Shown here: piece after piece, positions 20,470 through 30,900 of the stretch
How positions within the stretch are numbered: the stretch's first letter is position 1
How the letters are laid out: the number at the start of each line of letters is the position of its first letter
Assembly (NCBI RefSeq): GCF_001439845.1
Contig: NZ_JYLO01000004.1
Coordinates: 1 to 64,000 of the forward strand
Length of the DNA stretch: 64,000 bases
Direction: 5' to 3'
Source of the DNA: Pseudomonas lactis
Lineage (GTDB): Bacteria > Pseudomonadota > Gammaproteobacteria > Pseudomonadales > Pseudomonadaceae
The notes under the pieces: generated by a model
Database searches by the model: none
What the model saw: the letters and a program-made list of their open reading frames with translations, nothing else
What the model was told of the DNA's origin: nothing
Made by a program: the position numbers and the translations under genes

Positions 20470-21915
20470 CTACAGGCCGCGGTTCCTCAGCCATTGGATG
20501 AAGCCCTTCTTGACCGGTACCACGGGCGCGTCTTCGGTCAGGGCCTGGGCGGCATGGCGGCGGAAGTCCAGCAGCGCCTTCATGGCTTCGCCGATATCAT
20601 GCCGGGCGTCCAGGCACGGCTTGAGGTATTCATTTTCGATGCGGTAGAGCGTGCAGTAGGTCTTGGCCGAGAAATCCGCCAGCGCCGCCTGGTCGGAGAG
20701 AATGCCGGACTCACCGATCACCTCCCCCGGGCCCATGCGCCCGGCCTCGAACGTGTGCCCGTCCTTGATCAAGAGCACCGAGACCACGCCGGATTCGACA
20801 ATGAACAGATGATCGCTGACCTCCCCCGCCGCCAGGATCATCTCACCGGCGCGGTAGGTGTGCAGGGTCATGTTCTGGCTGAAGGTGTCTTTTTCTTCCT
20901 GGCGCAAGGTGGAGAAGATCGTCGAGCGCTCCAGCAAGGCGCGGGCGCCAGACACCGCAGGCGGCGTGCTGCCTTCGGTGGCGGACAACAGGCCCACGCC
21001 CGCCGCCTGCAAATGCCGGTAGGCCAGGTCGTAAAGCTGGTTGCGGGTTTCGCGCTTGAGGCCCATGGCCGGCACAAAGCCGCTGATCTCATACTCCACG
21101 CCACTGCCGGTGGACGCCTTGAACGCGACGCTGGGCGCCGGTTGGGCCAGCAACGGCCGGCAGCCCTGCATCGCACGTTCCAGCGCTTCGATCACGGTTT
21201 GCGGGCGCGCATGTGGGCTCACTTGCAGGCTGACCGCCAAGCCGAACATGTCTGCCGGGCGCGAGAAGTTGATGATCTTGGCCTTGGCCGCCAGGGAGTT
21301 GGGGATCACCGCCAGGCTGCCCTGGGAGGTTTGCAGGCGCGTGGCGCGCCAGTCGATGTCGGTGACGCGGCCTTCGGTGCCGTCGATGGAGATCCAGTCA
21401 TCGATCTGGTAAGGCTTGGTGGTATTGAGGACGATCCCGGAAAACACATCGCTCAGGGTGCTTTGCAAGGCCAGGCCGACGATGATCGCCACGGCGCCGG
21501 AGGTGGCCAGCACGCCCTTGACCGGCAGGTCGAGCACGTAGGCCATGGCGGCGATGATCGCGATGAGGAAAATCACCGCGCCCAGCAGGTCCTGCAACAA
21601 GCGCCCGGTATGGCCGACCCGCTGCATCATCACTGCGCCGAGCAACACCGTGAGGGTGCGGGCGGCGAACAACCACCAGCCGATCTGCAGCGCCGTGGCG
21701 GCCAGATGCAAGGTGGTGTCATCGGCATAGGGCGCCGCTTGCATGGGGTTCATGCCGTCGTTGAACAGCACGGCGCTGAACACCGCGAAAATCACCAGCC
21801 GTGCCGCGAGTTTCCAGTTGGCCAGGTTGGGAGAAATAAGGCGCCACACGGCGATGTCGATCAGGATCAACGCCACGGCGCACAGCATCGGGTGATCAGC
21901 GATAAATGAGGGCAT
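20470..21915 (-). CDS. MscS family mechanosensitive channel with cyclic-nucleotide-binding domain
   Basis: 481 residues from ATG 21915, which has GGAG eight bases upstream; longer starts run into a REPIN. Membrane helices occupy about 1-160, with the pore-lining segment GVLATSGAVAIIVGLALQST near 140-160. The MscS beta domain follows (KPYQIDDWISIDGTEGRVTDIDWRAT). The C-terminal part (about 345-460) is a cyclic-nucleotide-binding domain: LILAAGEVSDHLFIVESGVVSVL-type core and GPGEVIGESGIL. This fusion implies gating or targeting by a cyclic nucleotide. It is close to the MscS-cNMP (bCNG) class, which often does not rescue osmotic shock. Confidence 0.9.
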   Translation of the reverse strand: MPSFIADHPMLCAVALILIDIAVWRLISPNLANWKLAARLVIFAVFSAVLFNDGMNPMQAAPYADDTTLHLAATALQIGWWLFAARTLTVLLGAVMMQRVGHTGRLLQDLLGAVIFLIAIIAAMAYVLDLPVKGVLATSGAVAIIVGLALQSTLSDVFSGIVLNTTKPYQIDDWISIDGTEGRVTDIDWRATRLQTSQGSLAVIPNSLAAKAKIINFSRPADMFGLAVSLQVSPHARPQTVIEALERAMQGCRPLLAQPAPSVAFKASTGSGVEYEISGFVPAMGLKRETRNQLYDLAYRHLQAAGVGLLSATEGSTPPAVSGARALLERSTIFSTLRQEEKDTFSQNMTLHTYRAGEMILAAGEVSDHLFIVESGVVSVLLIKDGHTFEAGRMGPGEVIGESGILSDQAALADFSAKTYCTLYRIENEYLKPCLDARHDIGEAMKALLDFRRHAAQALTEDAPVVPVKKGFIQWLRNRGL

Positions 21916-21978
21916 CCAGGCGACTCCAGGGCGAATGCCGAGAAGATCGCATGAAATCAGAACCCTGGAAACAAAATG

Positions 21979-22061
21979 TAGGAGCTGGCTTGCCTGCGAT
22001 GCAAACACCGCGGTGTATCAGCTACACCAGGGTGATGCTATCGCAGGCAAGCCAGCTCCCA
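21979..22061. repeat. REPIN
   Basis: Arms at 21979-22000 and 22040-22061 are inverted copies of the GGAGCTGGCTTGCCTGCGAT core, separated by 39 bases. It separates the MscS gene from the pirin gene. Confidence 0.88.
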
Positions 22062-22081
22062 CAGGAGGTTGCGGTGAACCG

Positions 22082-22948
22082 TCAGGCGTGCATTTGCCCG
22101 AACTGGCCCGACTGAAAGTCGGCAAACGCCTGGTGAATCTCCTGCTCGGTGTTCATCACGAACGGACCGTGGCCGACGATGGGCTCGTCAATCGGCTCGC
22201 CACTGAGCAACAGCACCTTGGCGTCCTCGTTGGACTCCAGGGTCAGTTGCTTACCGTCGCGCTCGAACAGCGCCAATTGCCCCTGGCGTGCGACTTCTTC
22301 GCCATTGATCAACAACGTGCCGCTGAGCACCACCAAGGCGGTGTTACGCCCGGCGTGCAGGTCCAGCGTGACCGCTTTACCGGCGTTGAGGCGCAAGTCC
22401 CACACGTCTATAGGCGTGAAGGTGCGGGCCGGACCTTGAGTGCCGGCAAATTGCCCGGCGATCAGGCGCAGGTGGCCGGCGTCGTTCGCCAGTGGCAGCA
22501 CCGGAATGTCGCCATCGACGATGGTCTGGTAACCGGCATCCGCCATTTTGTCCTTGGCCGGCAGGTTGACCCACAGTTGCACCATCTCCAGTGCGCCGCC
22601 GCGACGGGCGAAGTCTTGGGAGTGAAACTCCTCGTGCAGGATACCTTTGGCTGCGGTCATCCATTGCACATCGCCCGGGCCGATTTTGCCGCCGGCACCG
22701 GTGGAATCGCGGTGCTCGACTTCGCCGTCGTAGACGATGGTCACGGTTTCAAAACCGCGATGCGGGTGCTGGCCGACGCCACGGCGCTGTTCGGTAGGCG
22801 TGAATTCAGCGGGGCCGGCGTGATCCAGCAACAGGAATGGGCTGATGTGCTTGCCCATGGTGTCGTAGGAAAACAACGTGCGTACCGGGAAGCCATCGCC
22901 GACCCAGTGGGCGCGGGGGCTGGTGTAGATACCAATCAGCTTTTTCAT
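22082..22948 (-). CDS. Pirin family protein
   Basis: 288 residues starting at ATG 22948, which has GGAGGT five bases upstream. The N-terminal cupin has the metal-binding set of pirins: HPHRGFETVTIVYDGEVEH (about 62-80) and ILHEEFH. The C-terminal pirin_C domain contains LVVLSGTLLINGE. Pirins of this kind bind iron; some have quercetinase activity or act as redox co-regulators. The role here is unknown and the gene is alone. Confidence 0.9.
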   Translation of the reverse strand: MKKLIGIYTSPRAHWVGDGFPVRTLFSYDTMGKHISPFLLLDHAGPAEFTPTEQRRGVGQHPHRGFETVTIVYDGEVEHRDSTGAGGKIGPGDVQWMTAAKGILHEEFHSQDFARRGGALEMVQLWVNLPAKDKMADAGYQTIVDGDIPVLPLANDAGHLRLIAGQFAGTQGPARTFTPIDVWDLRLNAGKAVTLDLHAGRNTALVVLSGTLLINGEEVARQGQLALFERDGKQLTLESNEDAKVLLLSGEPIDEPIVGHGPFVMNTEQEIHQAFADFQSGQFGQMHA

Positions 22949-23049
22949 GGTGTACCTCCAAAGTGAGTACACCTTAAATCGTCTCACCCTTGAACACTAG
23001 CCGGCAAAAATGGCCCTGATCGTTCTACATATAGAACGATGCTTTAACC

Positions 23050-23160
23050 TGTGGGAGCTGGCTTGCCTGCGATAGCGGCCCGCCAGCCTGCGACTATCTA
23101 CCTGACACCCCAACGATCCTACTGTGTGCGGGCTTGCTCGCGAAGGCGGCCTGGCAGTCA
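23050..23160. repeat. REP units beside large repeat copy 2
   Basis: One GGGAGCTGGCTTGCCTGCGA unit starts at 23050 and a diverged GGGCTTGCTCGCGAAGGCGG unit lies near 23129-23150. As at copy 1, REP units flank the 3' side of the large repeat, which is on the minus strand here. With the large repeat these fill most of the 747-base gap 22949-23695. Confidence 0.75.
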
Positions 23161-23175
23161 ACACAGTTGGACCGG

Positions 23176-23492
23176 GTACATATCCGTTATTTAGGTAACA
23201 GCCACTTAGGGTTCCGCCCTGACGGCGGCTCACTTTGCAAAAGCGGCAAAGTAAGCAAAACGCTCTGGCCCCACCACTCGGCACCTCGCTTAGGCTCGGT
23301 GTGCCCGTAATCCGCCAGTGATTTGGGGGGCCGCCGCCACGCGCCATCCATGGCGCGGGGCGGCTAAACCGGCATCCCTGCCGGTTTACCCCCCAAATCC
23401 CTGTCGAATTCCGGCCAGCGTGGTTTGACGGGGCGCTTGAGATCAAAAGCAGATCAAGATCAAGATCGGCTCGCTTCGCATCGTGGTTACCG
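23176..23492 (-). repeat. Large structured intergenic repeat, copy 2
   Basis: A complete minus-strand copy, ending at the TCGCTTCGCATCGTGG boundary near 23471-23487. It is near-identical to copy 1 in the Y-shaped core. The hairpin that is ACTTTCG/CGAAAGT in copy 1 is ACTTTGC/GCAAAGT here (23232-23238 with 23246-23252): both arms changed together. Confidence 0.88.
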
Positions 23493-23647
23493 TTGGCCGC
23501 TAAAACCTACAAAAATGTGTAGATGGTTCGGTTGACTCATCAGTGACTGACCCTCCGCTTTCGGAACAAGCCCACAGGAGATCTGCGCATAGCTGACGGG
23601 GATTATCTGGGGACTGGATTAATTTATATTTCAACCATAATATAAGT

Positions 23648-23671
23648 AAAAAATTACGCCCGTAATTTTTT
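23648..23671. promoter_or_regulatory. Perfect AT-rich inverted repeat before RND operon, candidate operator
   Basis: 11-base arms (23648-23658 and 23661-23671) reading AAAAAATTACG and its exact complement, with a 2-base spacer, lie 25 bases before the adaptor start. The surrounding 100 bases are markedly AT-rich, as expected of a promoter. It could be a repressor (TetR-like) operator; no regulator gene is adjacent. Confidence 0.5.
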
Positions 23672-23695
23672 GCACAATGGTTTCCGGAGTTCGCC

Positions 23696-24799
23696 ATGCC
23701 CCCTCTCCCCCTGCGTCTTCTCACACCCCTGGCCCTGTTGATGTTCCTCAATGGCTGCAACAGCAAGGCCGATACCGCTCAGGTACCAGTGCCGCGTCCG
23801 GTACTCGCCGCCAAGGTCGAAGCCGCCGGCACCCAGCAAAGCGCTTATACCGGCGTGGTGGCAGCACGCACTGAAAGCAACCTGGGCTTTCGGGTCAGCG
23901 GCAAGGTGATCGAGCGCAAGGTCGACCCCGGCCAGCATGTCTCCCGTGGCGACACCCTGTTGGTACTGGACATCGGCGACTTCGAACTGGCGCTGCGTTC
24001 GGCCAAGAACCGCGTCAACGCAGCCGAGGCGCAACTGCGCCAGCGCCGTGACGATGAAAACCGTTACCAGCGCCTGGCCAGTACCGGCGCGGTGTCGCGG
24101 CAGATCTTCGACCAGTCGGCCACCAACCTGCGCGTCGCCCAGGCCGAACTGGCCGCGGCGCAATCGGATGCCAGCCAGATCGAAAACCGTCGCACGTATT
24201 CGGTGCTCAAGGCCGATGGCGACGGCATCATCACCGATGTGCTGGCCGATCGCGGACAGGTGGTGGCCGAAGGGCAAATCGTCGCGCGCCTGGCCCATGA
24301 CGGTGCCCGTGAAGCCATCGTCAACCTGCCGGAGAACCGGCGTGACCTGGCCGCGCAAAAAGCCTTGGCATTCCCCTTCGGCGCACCCGACCAGGCCGTG
24401 ACCGCCACCCTGCGCGAGCTGTCCGCCAGCGCCGACCCGGTCACCCGCACCTACCGGGCACGTTATGTGCTGCAGGGTTCGGTCGAGCGTTTCGCCCTCG
24501 GTTCCACCATCACCGTGCGCCTGCAAGGCAACGGCCAGCCTCTGCATACCCGCGTGCCCATTGGCGCCTTGCAGGATGCGGGGCAAGGCACGGGCGTCTG
24601 GCTGATTGGCGATGACCAAAAGATCAGCTTCGCCCCGGTGAAAGTTGCCAGCCTCGGCCAGGAAGACGCCTTGCTCGACAGCGGCGTAACACCCGGCCAA
24701 ACCATCGTCGCCCTCGGCGCTCACCTGTTGCACAGCGGCGACACGGTGCGCTTGCTGCCCGCCCAGGCGCTGGCCCTCAACCGTCAGCAGGATCAATGA
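23696..24799 (+). CDS. RND efflux periplasmic adaptor (membrane fusion) lipoprotein
   Basis: 367 residues with a lipoprotein signal peptide ending in the lipobox LNGC (Cys near residue 21). The adaptor fold is seen in the split barrel/lipoyl parts (GFRVSGKVIERKVDPGQHV and DTLLVLDIGDFELAL), a coiled hairpin (SAKNRVNAAEAQLRQRRDD to ASQIENRRTY) and the beta-barrel region. It is anchored to the inner membrane and couples the pump to a TolC-type channel. GGAG lies six bases before ATG. Its stop overlaps the pump start (ATGA), so the two are coupled. No outer-membrane channel gene follows. Confidence 0.92.
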   Translation: MPPLPLRLLTPLALLMFLNGCNSKADTAQVPVPRPVLAAKVEAAGTQQSAYTGVVAARTESNLGFRVSGKVIERKVDPGQHVSRGDTLLVLDIGDFELALRSAKNRVNAAEAQLRQRRDDENRYQRLASTGAVSRQIFDQSATNLRVAQAELAAAQSDASQIENRRTYSVLKADGDGIITDVLADRGQVVAEGQIVARLAHDGAREAIVNLPENRRDLAAQKALAFPFGAPDQAVTATLRELSASADPVTRTYRARYVLQGSVERFALGSTITVRLQGNGQPLHTRVPIGALQDAGQGTGVWLIGDDQKISFAPVKVASLGQEDALLDSGVTPGQTIVALGAHLLHSGDTVRLLPAQALALNRQQDQ

Positions 24800-27700
24800 G
24801 TATGCGCGGGATCAACCTCTCCGAACTGGCCGTCAAACACCGCGCCGTCACCCTGTTTTTGCTGATTGCGATCCTCGTCGCCGGGGTCTTCGCATTCAGC
24901 AAGCTGGGCCGCGCCGAAGACCCTTCGTTTACCGTCAAGGTCATGACCATCACCGCCGCCTGGCCCGGCGCCACCGCCCAGGAAATGCAGGAACAAGTCG
25001 CCGACCGCCTAGAAAAACGCCTGCAAGAGCTGGACTACTACGACCGCGTCGAGACCATCGCCCAGCCGGGCTTTGTGTCGATGCGCATGACCTTCCTCGA
25101 ATCCACCCGCCCGAGCGAGATCCAGGCGCTGTTCTACCAGACGCGCAAAAAGCTCAGCGACGAAGCCGCGCAATTGCCCAAGGGCGTGATCGGGCCGTTT
25201 TTCAACGATGAATATTCCGATGTGTACTTTGCGTTGTACGCCCTGGAAGCCGAACACCTGCCCCACCGCCAGCAGGTGCAAATGGCCGAACAATTGCGCC
25301 AGGGCCTGCTCAACCTGCCCGGGGTGAAGAAGGTCAATATCCTCGGCGAACAGGCCCAGCGTGTGTTTGTGGAGTTTTCCTATGAGCGCCTGGCGACCCT
25401 GGGCATCAAGCCCGAACAGATCTTCGCCGCCCTCGCCGCACAAAACGCCGTGGCGCCCTCAGGCTTCGTCGAAACCGCGGGTGCCCGCGCCTATATCCGC
25501 ATCGACGGCGCGTTCGACAGCCTGGCCTTGATCGAGAACGTGCCCCTGCAAGTCAATGGCCGCGTATTGCGCATCGCCGATGTAGCCACCGTGAGCCGGG
25601 GTTATGAAGACCCGCCCAGTTACAGCATCCGCCACCAGGGCGACCCGGCGCTGATGCTGGGCGTGATCATGGAGAAGCACTGGAACGGTCTGGAACTGGA
25701 CAAGAGTCTGCAAGCCGAAGAAGCGCGGATCCAGGCCGACCTGCCCCTGGGCGTGAACTTCGCCAAGGTGTCCGACCAGGCGAAGAACATCAGCCTGGCG
25801 GTCAATGAATTCATGCTCAAATTCTTCGTCGCCCTGGCGGTGGTGATGCTGATCAGCCTGTTGGCCCTGGGCTTTCGCGTGGGGCTGGTGGTGGCGGCCG
25901 CCGTGCCGCTGACTCTGTCGATCGTGTTCGTGATCATGCTGGTCACGGGCCGTGAATTCGACCGGGTCACCCTCGGCGCGCTGATCATCTCCCTGGGCTT
26001 GCTGGTGGACGACGCCATCATCGCCATCGAGATGATGGTGGTGAAACTTGAAGAAGGGTTTGACCGCATTCACGCGGCGACCTATGCCTGGAGTTCAACC
26101 GCCGCGCCCATGCTCACCGGTACGCTGGTGACCATCATTGGCTTTTTGCCGGTGGGGTTTGCGCGCTCCGGTGCTGGCGAGTACGCCGGCAATATCTTCT
26201 GGATTGTCGGGTTCGCATTGATTTCGTCGTGGCTGGTCGCGGTGGTGTTCACGCCTTACCTGGGCGTAAAGATGCTACCGCAGATCAAGCCAGTGCCCGG
26301 CGGGCATGATGCGATTTATGCCGGGCGCTACTACCAGAAACTGCGCCGCCTGGTAGAGGCCTGCGTGCGTGGGCGCTGGCTGGTAACTGGGCTGGTGGTG
26401 GCCGCGTTTGTGCTGTGTGGCCTGGGTATGGCGGTGGTGAAGAAACAGTTCTTCCCCGACTCGGACCGCTCGGAGCTGATTCTGGAAGTGTATATGCCGC
26501 CCGGCAGCGCGTTCAAAAGCACCGAGGCCGTAGCGGCTCAGGTGGAGAAGGCGCTGTTGCAGGAACCCCAAACGAGCATGGTCGACACCTATGTGGGCGG
26601 CGGCGCACCGCGGTTTTTCCTGTCGTTGAACCCTGAAATGCCGGACCCGGCGTTCGCCAAGTTGATCGTGCAAACGCCGGATTCCCATGCCCGCGACGCA
26701 CTGAAACTGCGGATGCGTGAGCGCATTGCGGCAGGCGAATTCCCTTCGGCGCGGGTTCGGGTCACACAGCTCGTCTTCGGCCCGCCAGTGCCGTTCCCAG
26801 TGGTGTTCCGCGTTTCCGGGCCGGACCTGAATGTGCTGCGTGGGTTGTCTGAAGACGTGCGTCAGGTGGTAGCCGGCAACAAGCTGACCAGAGACACCTT
26901 CCTCGAATGGGGCGAACGTGCCAGCGGTTATCGCCTGGTGCTGGATCAGGATCGCTTGCGCCTGCTGGGGTTCACGCCGGACGAGGTCAAGTCCCAACTC
27001 AACGCTTTGCTCAGCGGCAACCCGATCACCGAAGTGCGCGAAGGCAACCGCACCGTGTCGGTGGTGGCCCGTGCCCAGGGCAGCCAGCGTGAAGACCTGG
27101 CCAACCTCAACAACATGACCCTGACCAACAGCGCCGGAACCTCGGTGCCATTGGCCCAGGTCGGGCATTTCCAGGCGGTAATGGAAGAGCCGATCCTCAA
27201 GCGCCGCGACCGCGCCACCACCGTGGAAGTGCGCGCCGACATCATCGACGGCGTACAACCGCCCGATGTGGAAATGGCCGTGTACAAAGACCTGCAGCCA
27301 CTGATCGCCAAGCTGCCCAGCGGGTACAAAATCGACATCGGCGGCCCGGTTGAGGAAAGCGCCAAGGCCAACGTCGCCCTGGCGGCGCTGTTCCCGATCA
27401 TGATCCTGCTGACCCTCACGGTGATCATGTTCCAGGTGCGCTCCTTTGGCGTGATGTTCATGGTGTTCGCTACCGCGCCTTTGGGCCTGATCGGCGCAGT
27501 GCCCACCTTGTTGTTGTTCAACCAGCCGTTCGGCTTTAACGCGATCCTGGGCCTGATTGGCATCGGCGGCATTCTGATGCGCAACACGCTGATCTTCACC
27601 GACCAGATCCGCCAGAACCAGGACCACGGCATGGCGATTCGCGAGGCCATTATCGAAGCCACGGTGCGGCGTGCCCGACCGGTGATCCTTACGGCACTGG

Positions 27701-27876
27701 CGGCGGCGCTGGCGTTTATTCCGTTGACGTTGTCGGTGTTCTGGTCGTCCCTGGCCTATGTGCTGATTGGCGGTGTGCTGGTGGGCACGGTGTTGACGCT
27801 GTTGTTCCTGCCGGCGCTGTGCAGCCTGGTGCTGCGCGAAAAAGCTGCTGAAACGTCCCACGTAACTGCCGGATAA
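24796..27876 (+). CDS. RND efflux pump, inner-membrane transporter (AcrB/HAE1 family)
   Basis: 1026 residues, the family's usual length. TM1 is at about 16-36. The second membrane block holds the proton-relay Asp pair in LGLLVDDAIIAIEMMVV (about 402-418). The last block holds IGIGGILMRNTLIFTDQI (about 919-936). Two large periplasmic loops lie between. It works with the lipoprotein adaptor just upstream, overlapping by four bases. The substrate is unknown: drugs, solvents or a natural product are all possible. An AT-rich promoter with a perfect inverted repeat precedes the operon. Confidence 0.93.
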   Translation: MSMRGINLSELAVKHRAVTLFLLIAILVAGVFAFSKLGRAEDPSFTVKVMTITAAWPGATAQEMQEQVADRLEKRLQELDYYDRVETIAQPGFVSMRMTFLESTRPSEIQALFYQTRKKLSDEAAQLPKGVIGPFFNDEYSDVYFALYALEAEHLPHRQQVQMAEQLRQGLLNLPGVKKVNILGEQAQRVFVEFSYERLATLGIKPEQIFAALAAQNAVAPSGFVETAGARAYIRIDGAFDSLALIENVPLQVNGRVLRIADVATVSRGYEDPPSYSIRHQGDPALMLGVIMEKHWNGLELDKSLQAEEARIQADLPLGVNFAKVSDQAKNISLAVNEFMLKFFVALAVVMLISLLALGFRVGLVVAAAVPLTLSIVFVIMLVTGREFDRVTLGALIISLGLLVDDAIIAIEMMVVKLEEGFDRIHAATYAWSSTAAPMLTGTLVTIIGFLPVGFARSGAGEYAGNIFWIVGFALISSWLVAVVFTPYLGVKMLPQIKPVPGGHDAIYAGRYYQKLRRLVEACVRGRWLVTGLVVAAFVLCGLGMAVVKKQFFPDSDRSELILEVYMPPGSAFKSTEAVAAQVEKALLQEPQTSMVDTYVGGGAPRFFLSLNPEMPDPAFAKLIVQTPDSHARDALKLRMRERIAAGEFPSARVRVTQLVFGPPVPFPVVFRVSGPDLNVLRGLSEDVRQVVAGNKLTRDTFLEWGERASGYRLVLDQDRLRLLGFTPDEVKSQLNALLSGNPITEVREGNRTVSVVARAQGSQREDLANLNNMTLTNSAGTSVPLAQVGHFQAVMEEPILKRRDRATTVEVRADIIDGVQPPDVEMAVYKDLQPLIAKLPSGYKIDIGGPVEESAKANVALAALFPIMILLTLTVIMFQVRSFGVMFMVFATAPLGLIGAVPTLLLFNQPFGFNAILGLIGIGGILMRNTLIFTDQIRQNQDHGMAIREAIIEATVRRARPVILTALAAALAFIPLTLSVFWSSLAYVLIGGVLVGTVLTLLFLPALCSLVLREKAAETSHVTAG

Positions 27877-27910
27877 GCTCTACTCCCCTCCTCTTTCAAC
27901 CGCTGCAAAG

Positions 27911-27939
27911 TCCCTCGCCTGATCAAACAGTGCGAGGGA
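27911..27939 (+). promoter_or_regulatory. Hairpin covering a ribosome-binding site before Rhs gene
   Basis: TCCCTCGC (27911-27918) pairs with GCGAGGGA (27932-27939), extended by a short inner stem. There is no T-tract, so it is a poor terminator for the RND operon. The right arm contains GAGGG, which is seven bases ahead of an ATG at 27946. It could therefore hide that ribosome site. That ATG opens a 14-codon frame ending at 27990, one frame away from the Rhs frame. Confidence 0.45.
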
Positions 27940-27986
27940 TTGCAGATGGTGGTTTTCGTTAAAGCCCTAATGGATGGGGCTGTCTC

Positions 27987-30900
27987 TTGATCTCGGTGTT
28001 GGCCAACCTGGTGCTGGTGCCGATGGATCCCGAAGCGCCGAAGGTTGAGCGCGTATTTGCGGATTTCCGCACCTGCCTGAATACCTTTGATACGTGGGCC
28101 GACAGCTTTTTAAGTGGTTCGGCACTTAGTGTGGAGCAGGTATTCAAGGTGGGAGAACAGGTCGCACTGGTCGCGCCGGCTTCTTCCAAAAAAACCAGCC
28201 GCACGGTCGCTCAATGCAAAGCCCAGGGCGGGCTGACGCTGGTGCATCTGTTCGAAAGCACGCAGTTCGTGCCTATCGGCAACACGCCCGTGAGGCTGCA
28301 AGCCGTTGCACAGGACGGCAGCCCGGTAGGCGCGCCACTGCATCGGACCATTGGCCCCAGCGGCATTCTTGAAGTCAGCGACTGTAGCCGCGACCAACAG
28401 TACGAAATCACCTTTTACCCCACTGTTTCCAAGGCTCACGTTCAGGCGCTGTATGCGTCCTATGAGTCTGTGATCACCGGGCTGGAAGCGGATTTGCGCA
28501 CGGCATGGGCCGAGCATTTCAAGCCTCGATGGGCAGACTTTGCCAAAGCGCCAGCCTACAAGCGTAGCGGCATTCAGGGCATTGCCTTTGCGACCGGGCT
28601 GGGCAAGGCGCTTTACAACCTGTGGGACAACATCACCGAGCTGTACGACCTGCTCGCCAACCTCAAGTCCAACAGCGAAACGTTGCTAAAATACCTGTCC
28701 CAGGCCGAGCTGGATGCACTGCTCAAGCTGGGCAAAGACACGCTGGCCAAGGGGTTGCTGGTACTCAGTGATGAGCCGCTGTTGTTTATCTACCTGTCGG
28801 CGCTGGTGGCCTGGGTACGCATGCTGCCGCCACCCGATATGTACGAACTGCTGGGTGAAATCACCGGCGAAGTGTTGATCAATCTGTTGCTGATCTGGGC
28901 TACGCGGGGCATTGGGGTACAGCTGCGCCTGGGCGCGCAGACGCTCAGTCACGTCAAATCCGGGCGGGCGCGGGCGTTGTTGGAGTTGCTGGCCGAGCAG
29001 GTGACGGGGCCTCGGCTGGAAACCCATGTCGAGGCCGCCAAGCCGGTGTTGCTGAGCAGTGCGGCGACGCCGATTAAGACGGTGCCGGCTGTGCCGTTGA
29101 AGGCGGGCGATACGCTGGTTTCGAACCCGGTGCCGATGGTGCGCGGCAAGGCCCAGCGCACGACGTTGGTCCGTCAGGAGCCTGTCGATGATGTGCCGGC
29201 TGTGGCGTCGAACCCCAAGGGTGATGCGGCGGCGTCAGCGGACAAGACCGTTACCAACGGCTGCCCGGTGTCGATGGTCACCGGCGAGGAATTGCTCACC
29301 CTCACCGACGGCGCGCTGGACGGGATTTTGCCGTTTGAGTGGACACGGCTGTATCGCACTAGCGCGGTGGAGGTCGATTGTGGGCTGGGGTTGGGTTGGA
29401 GCCATGCGCTGGCTCATCGGCTGGTGGTGTCGGGCGATTCGGTGGTGTGGACCGATCATGAGAACCGCCATACGCAGTTTCCATTGCCCAGCGACTCTCG
29501 ACCCGCAATCACCAATAGCCTGGCGGAAGCGGCGATCTATTTGGGTTCGGCGCCTGACGAGTTGGTGCTGGCCCAAGCGTCACGGTTCTATCACTTTCGC
29601 GACGGTGTACTGACTGCGATCAGCGATGCGTATGACAACCGTCTACGCATTTGCCGTGATCGTTCCGGGCGGATTGAGCGGCTGGATAACGGCGCGGGTC
29701 GCTCGTTGCTGTTGCGTTATGAGCTGGATCGCATCGTTGCGGTGGACTACCAAGTACATCGTGCCAAAGGGCGAGAGCCCTACGTGTGGGAGACCGAGCA
29801 GAACCTTGTTTCCTACGCCTATGACGAAGACGGACGACTGGTTTGCGCGACCAATGCTGTCGGGGAAAGCGAGCGTTATCGCTACGACGATCAGCACGTC
29901 ATTCTTGAGCGCCAACTGGCCGGTGGGGCGAGTTTCTTTTGGGCGTGGGAACGCGCTGGCAAGGCGGCGCGTTGCGTCCGGCATTGGGCGAGCTTCTCGC
30001 AGATGGACACGCGTTATGCCTGGGGCGATGACGGCCACGTCACCGTGCATAACGCCGATGGTAGCCAGGAAGTCTATGTCCATGACGACCGGGCGCGCTT
30101 GGTGCAGCGCATCGATCCGGACGGCGCTCAGCATTACAAATCTTACGATGACAAAGGCCGGCTGACCGTCGAGCAAGACCCGATGGGCGCGGTGACGGCC
30201 TATCAGTATGACGATGCCGGACGCTTGGTGGCGTTGTTTCCGGGGGATGATGAGCCGACTTCCTACGAACATGACAACGGTTTTGTTCGGGTTGTCAGGC
30301 GTGGGGAGGCGGTCTGGAAATATGAGCGCAATGTTCAGGGCGATGTCATCCGCAAGATTGACCCGGATGGCAATTCGACTGACTACAGCTATGACAAACA
30401 TGGGCAATTAGTTGAGGTTTGGTATCCCGACAGCAGTTGCCAGCGGCTGGTGTGGAACGAACGCGGGCAACTGCTTGAGGAGCAATTGCCCAATGGTGGG
30501 ATCAAGCGTTATCGCTATGACGATCTGGGGCGGCAAGTTGCCTGTGAGGATGAGCATGGTGCGCTGACGCAATATCACTGGGACTGCGTCGGCAGGTTGA
30601 TTCGCCTTGTATTGCCAGGCGGTGGTTGTAGGGAATTCAGCTACAACCCCTACGGCAAAATCATCGCCGAACGCGACGAACTCGGCCACGTCACCCGCTA
30701 CGAATACGCAGACGGCCTGCACCTGATCAGCCGCCGTATCAACGCCGACGGCACCCAGGTCAAGTACCGCTACGACAACGCCCGGCTGCTGCTCACCGAG
30801 ATCGAAAACGAAGCCGGCGAAACCTACCAACTCGACTACCACCCCAACGGCCTGATCCGCCAGGAAACCGGCTTCGACGGCCAGCGCACCGCCTACGCCT

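Noticed and set aside
26275..27861. Minus-strand frame of 528 codons opposite the RND pump
   Set aside because: Antisense shadow, full of Gln and His with no recognisable motif.
27877..27945. Rho-independent terminator for the RND operon
   Set aside because: The hairpin at 27911-27939 has no following T-tract and its right arm contains a ribosome-binding site.
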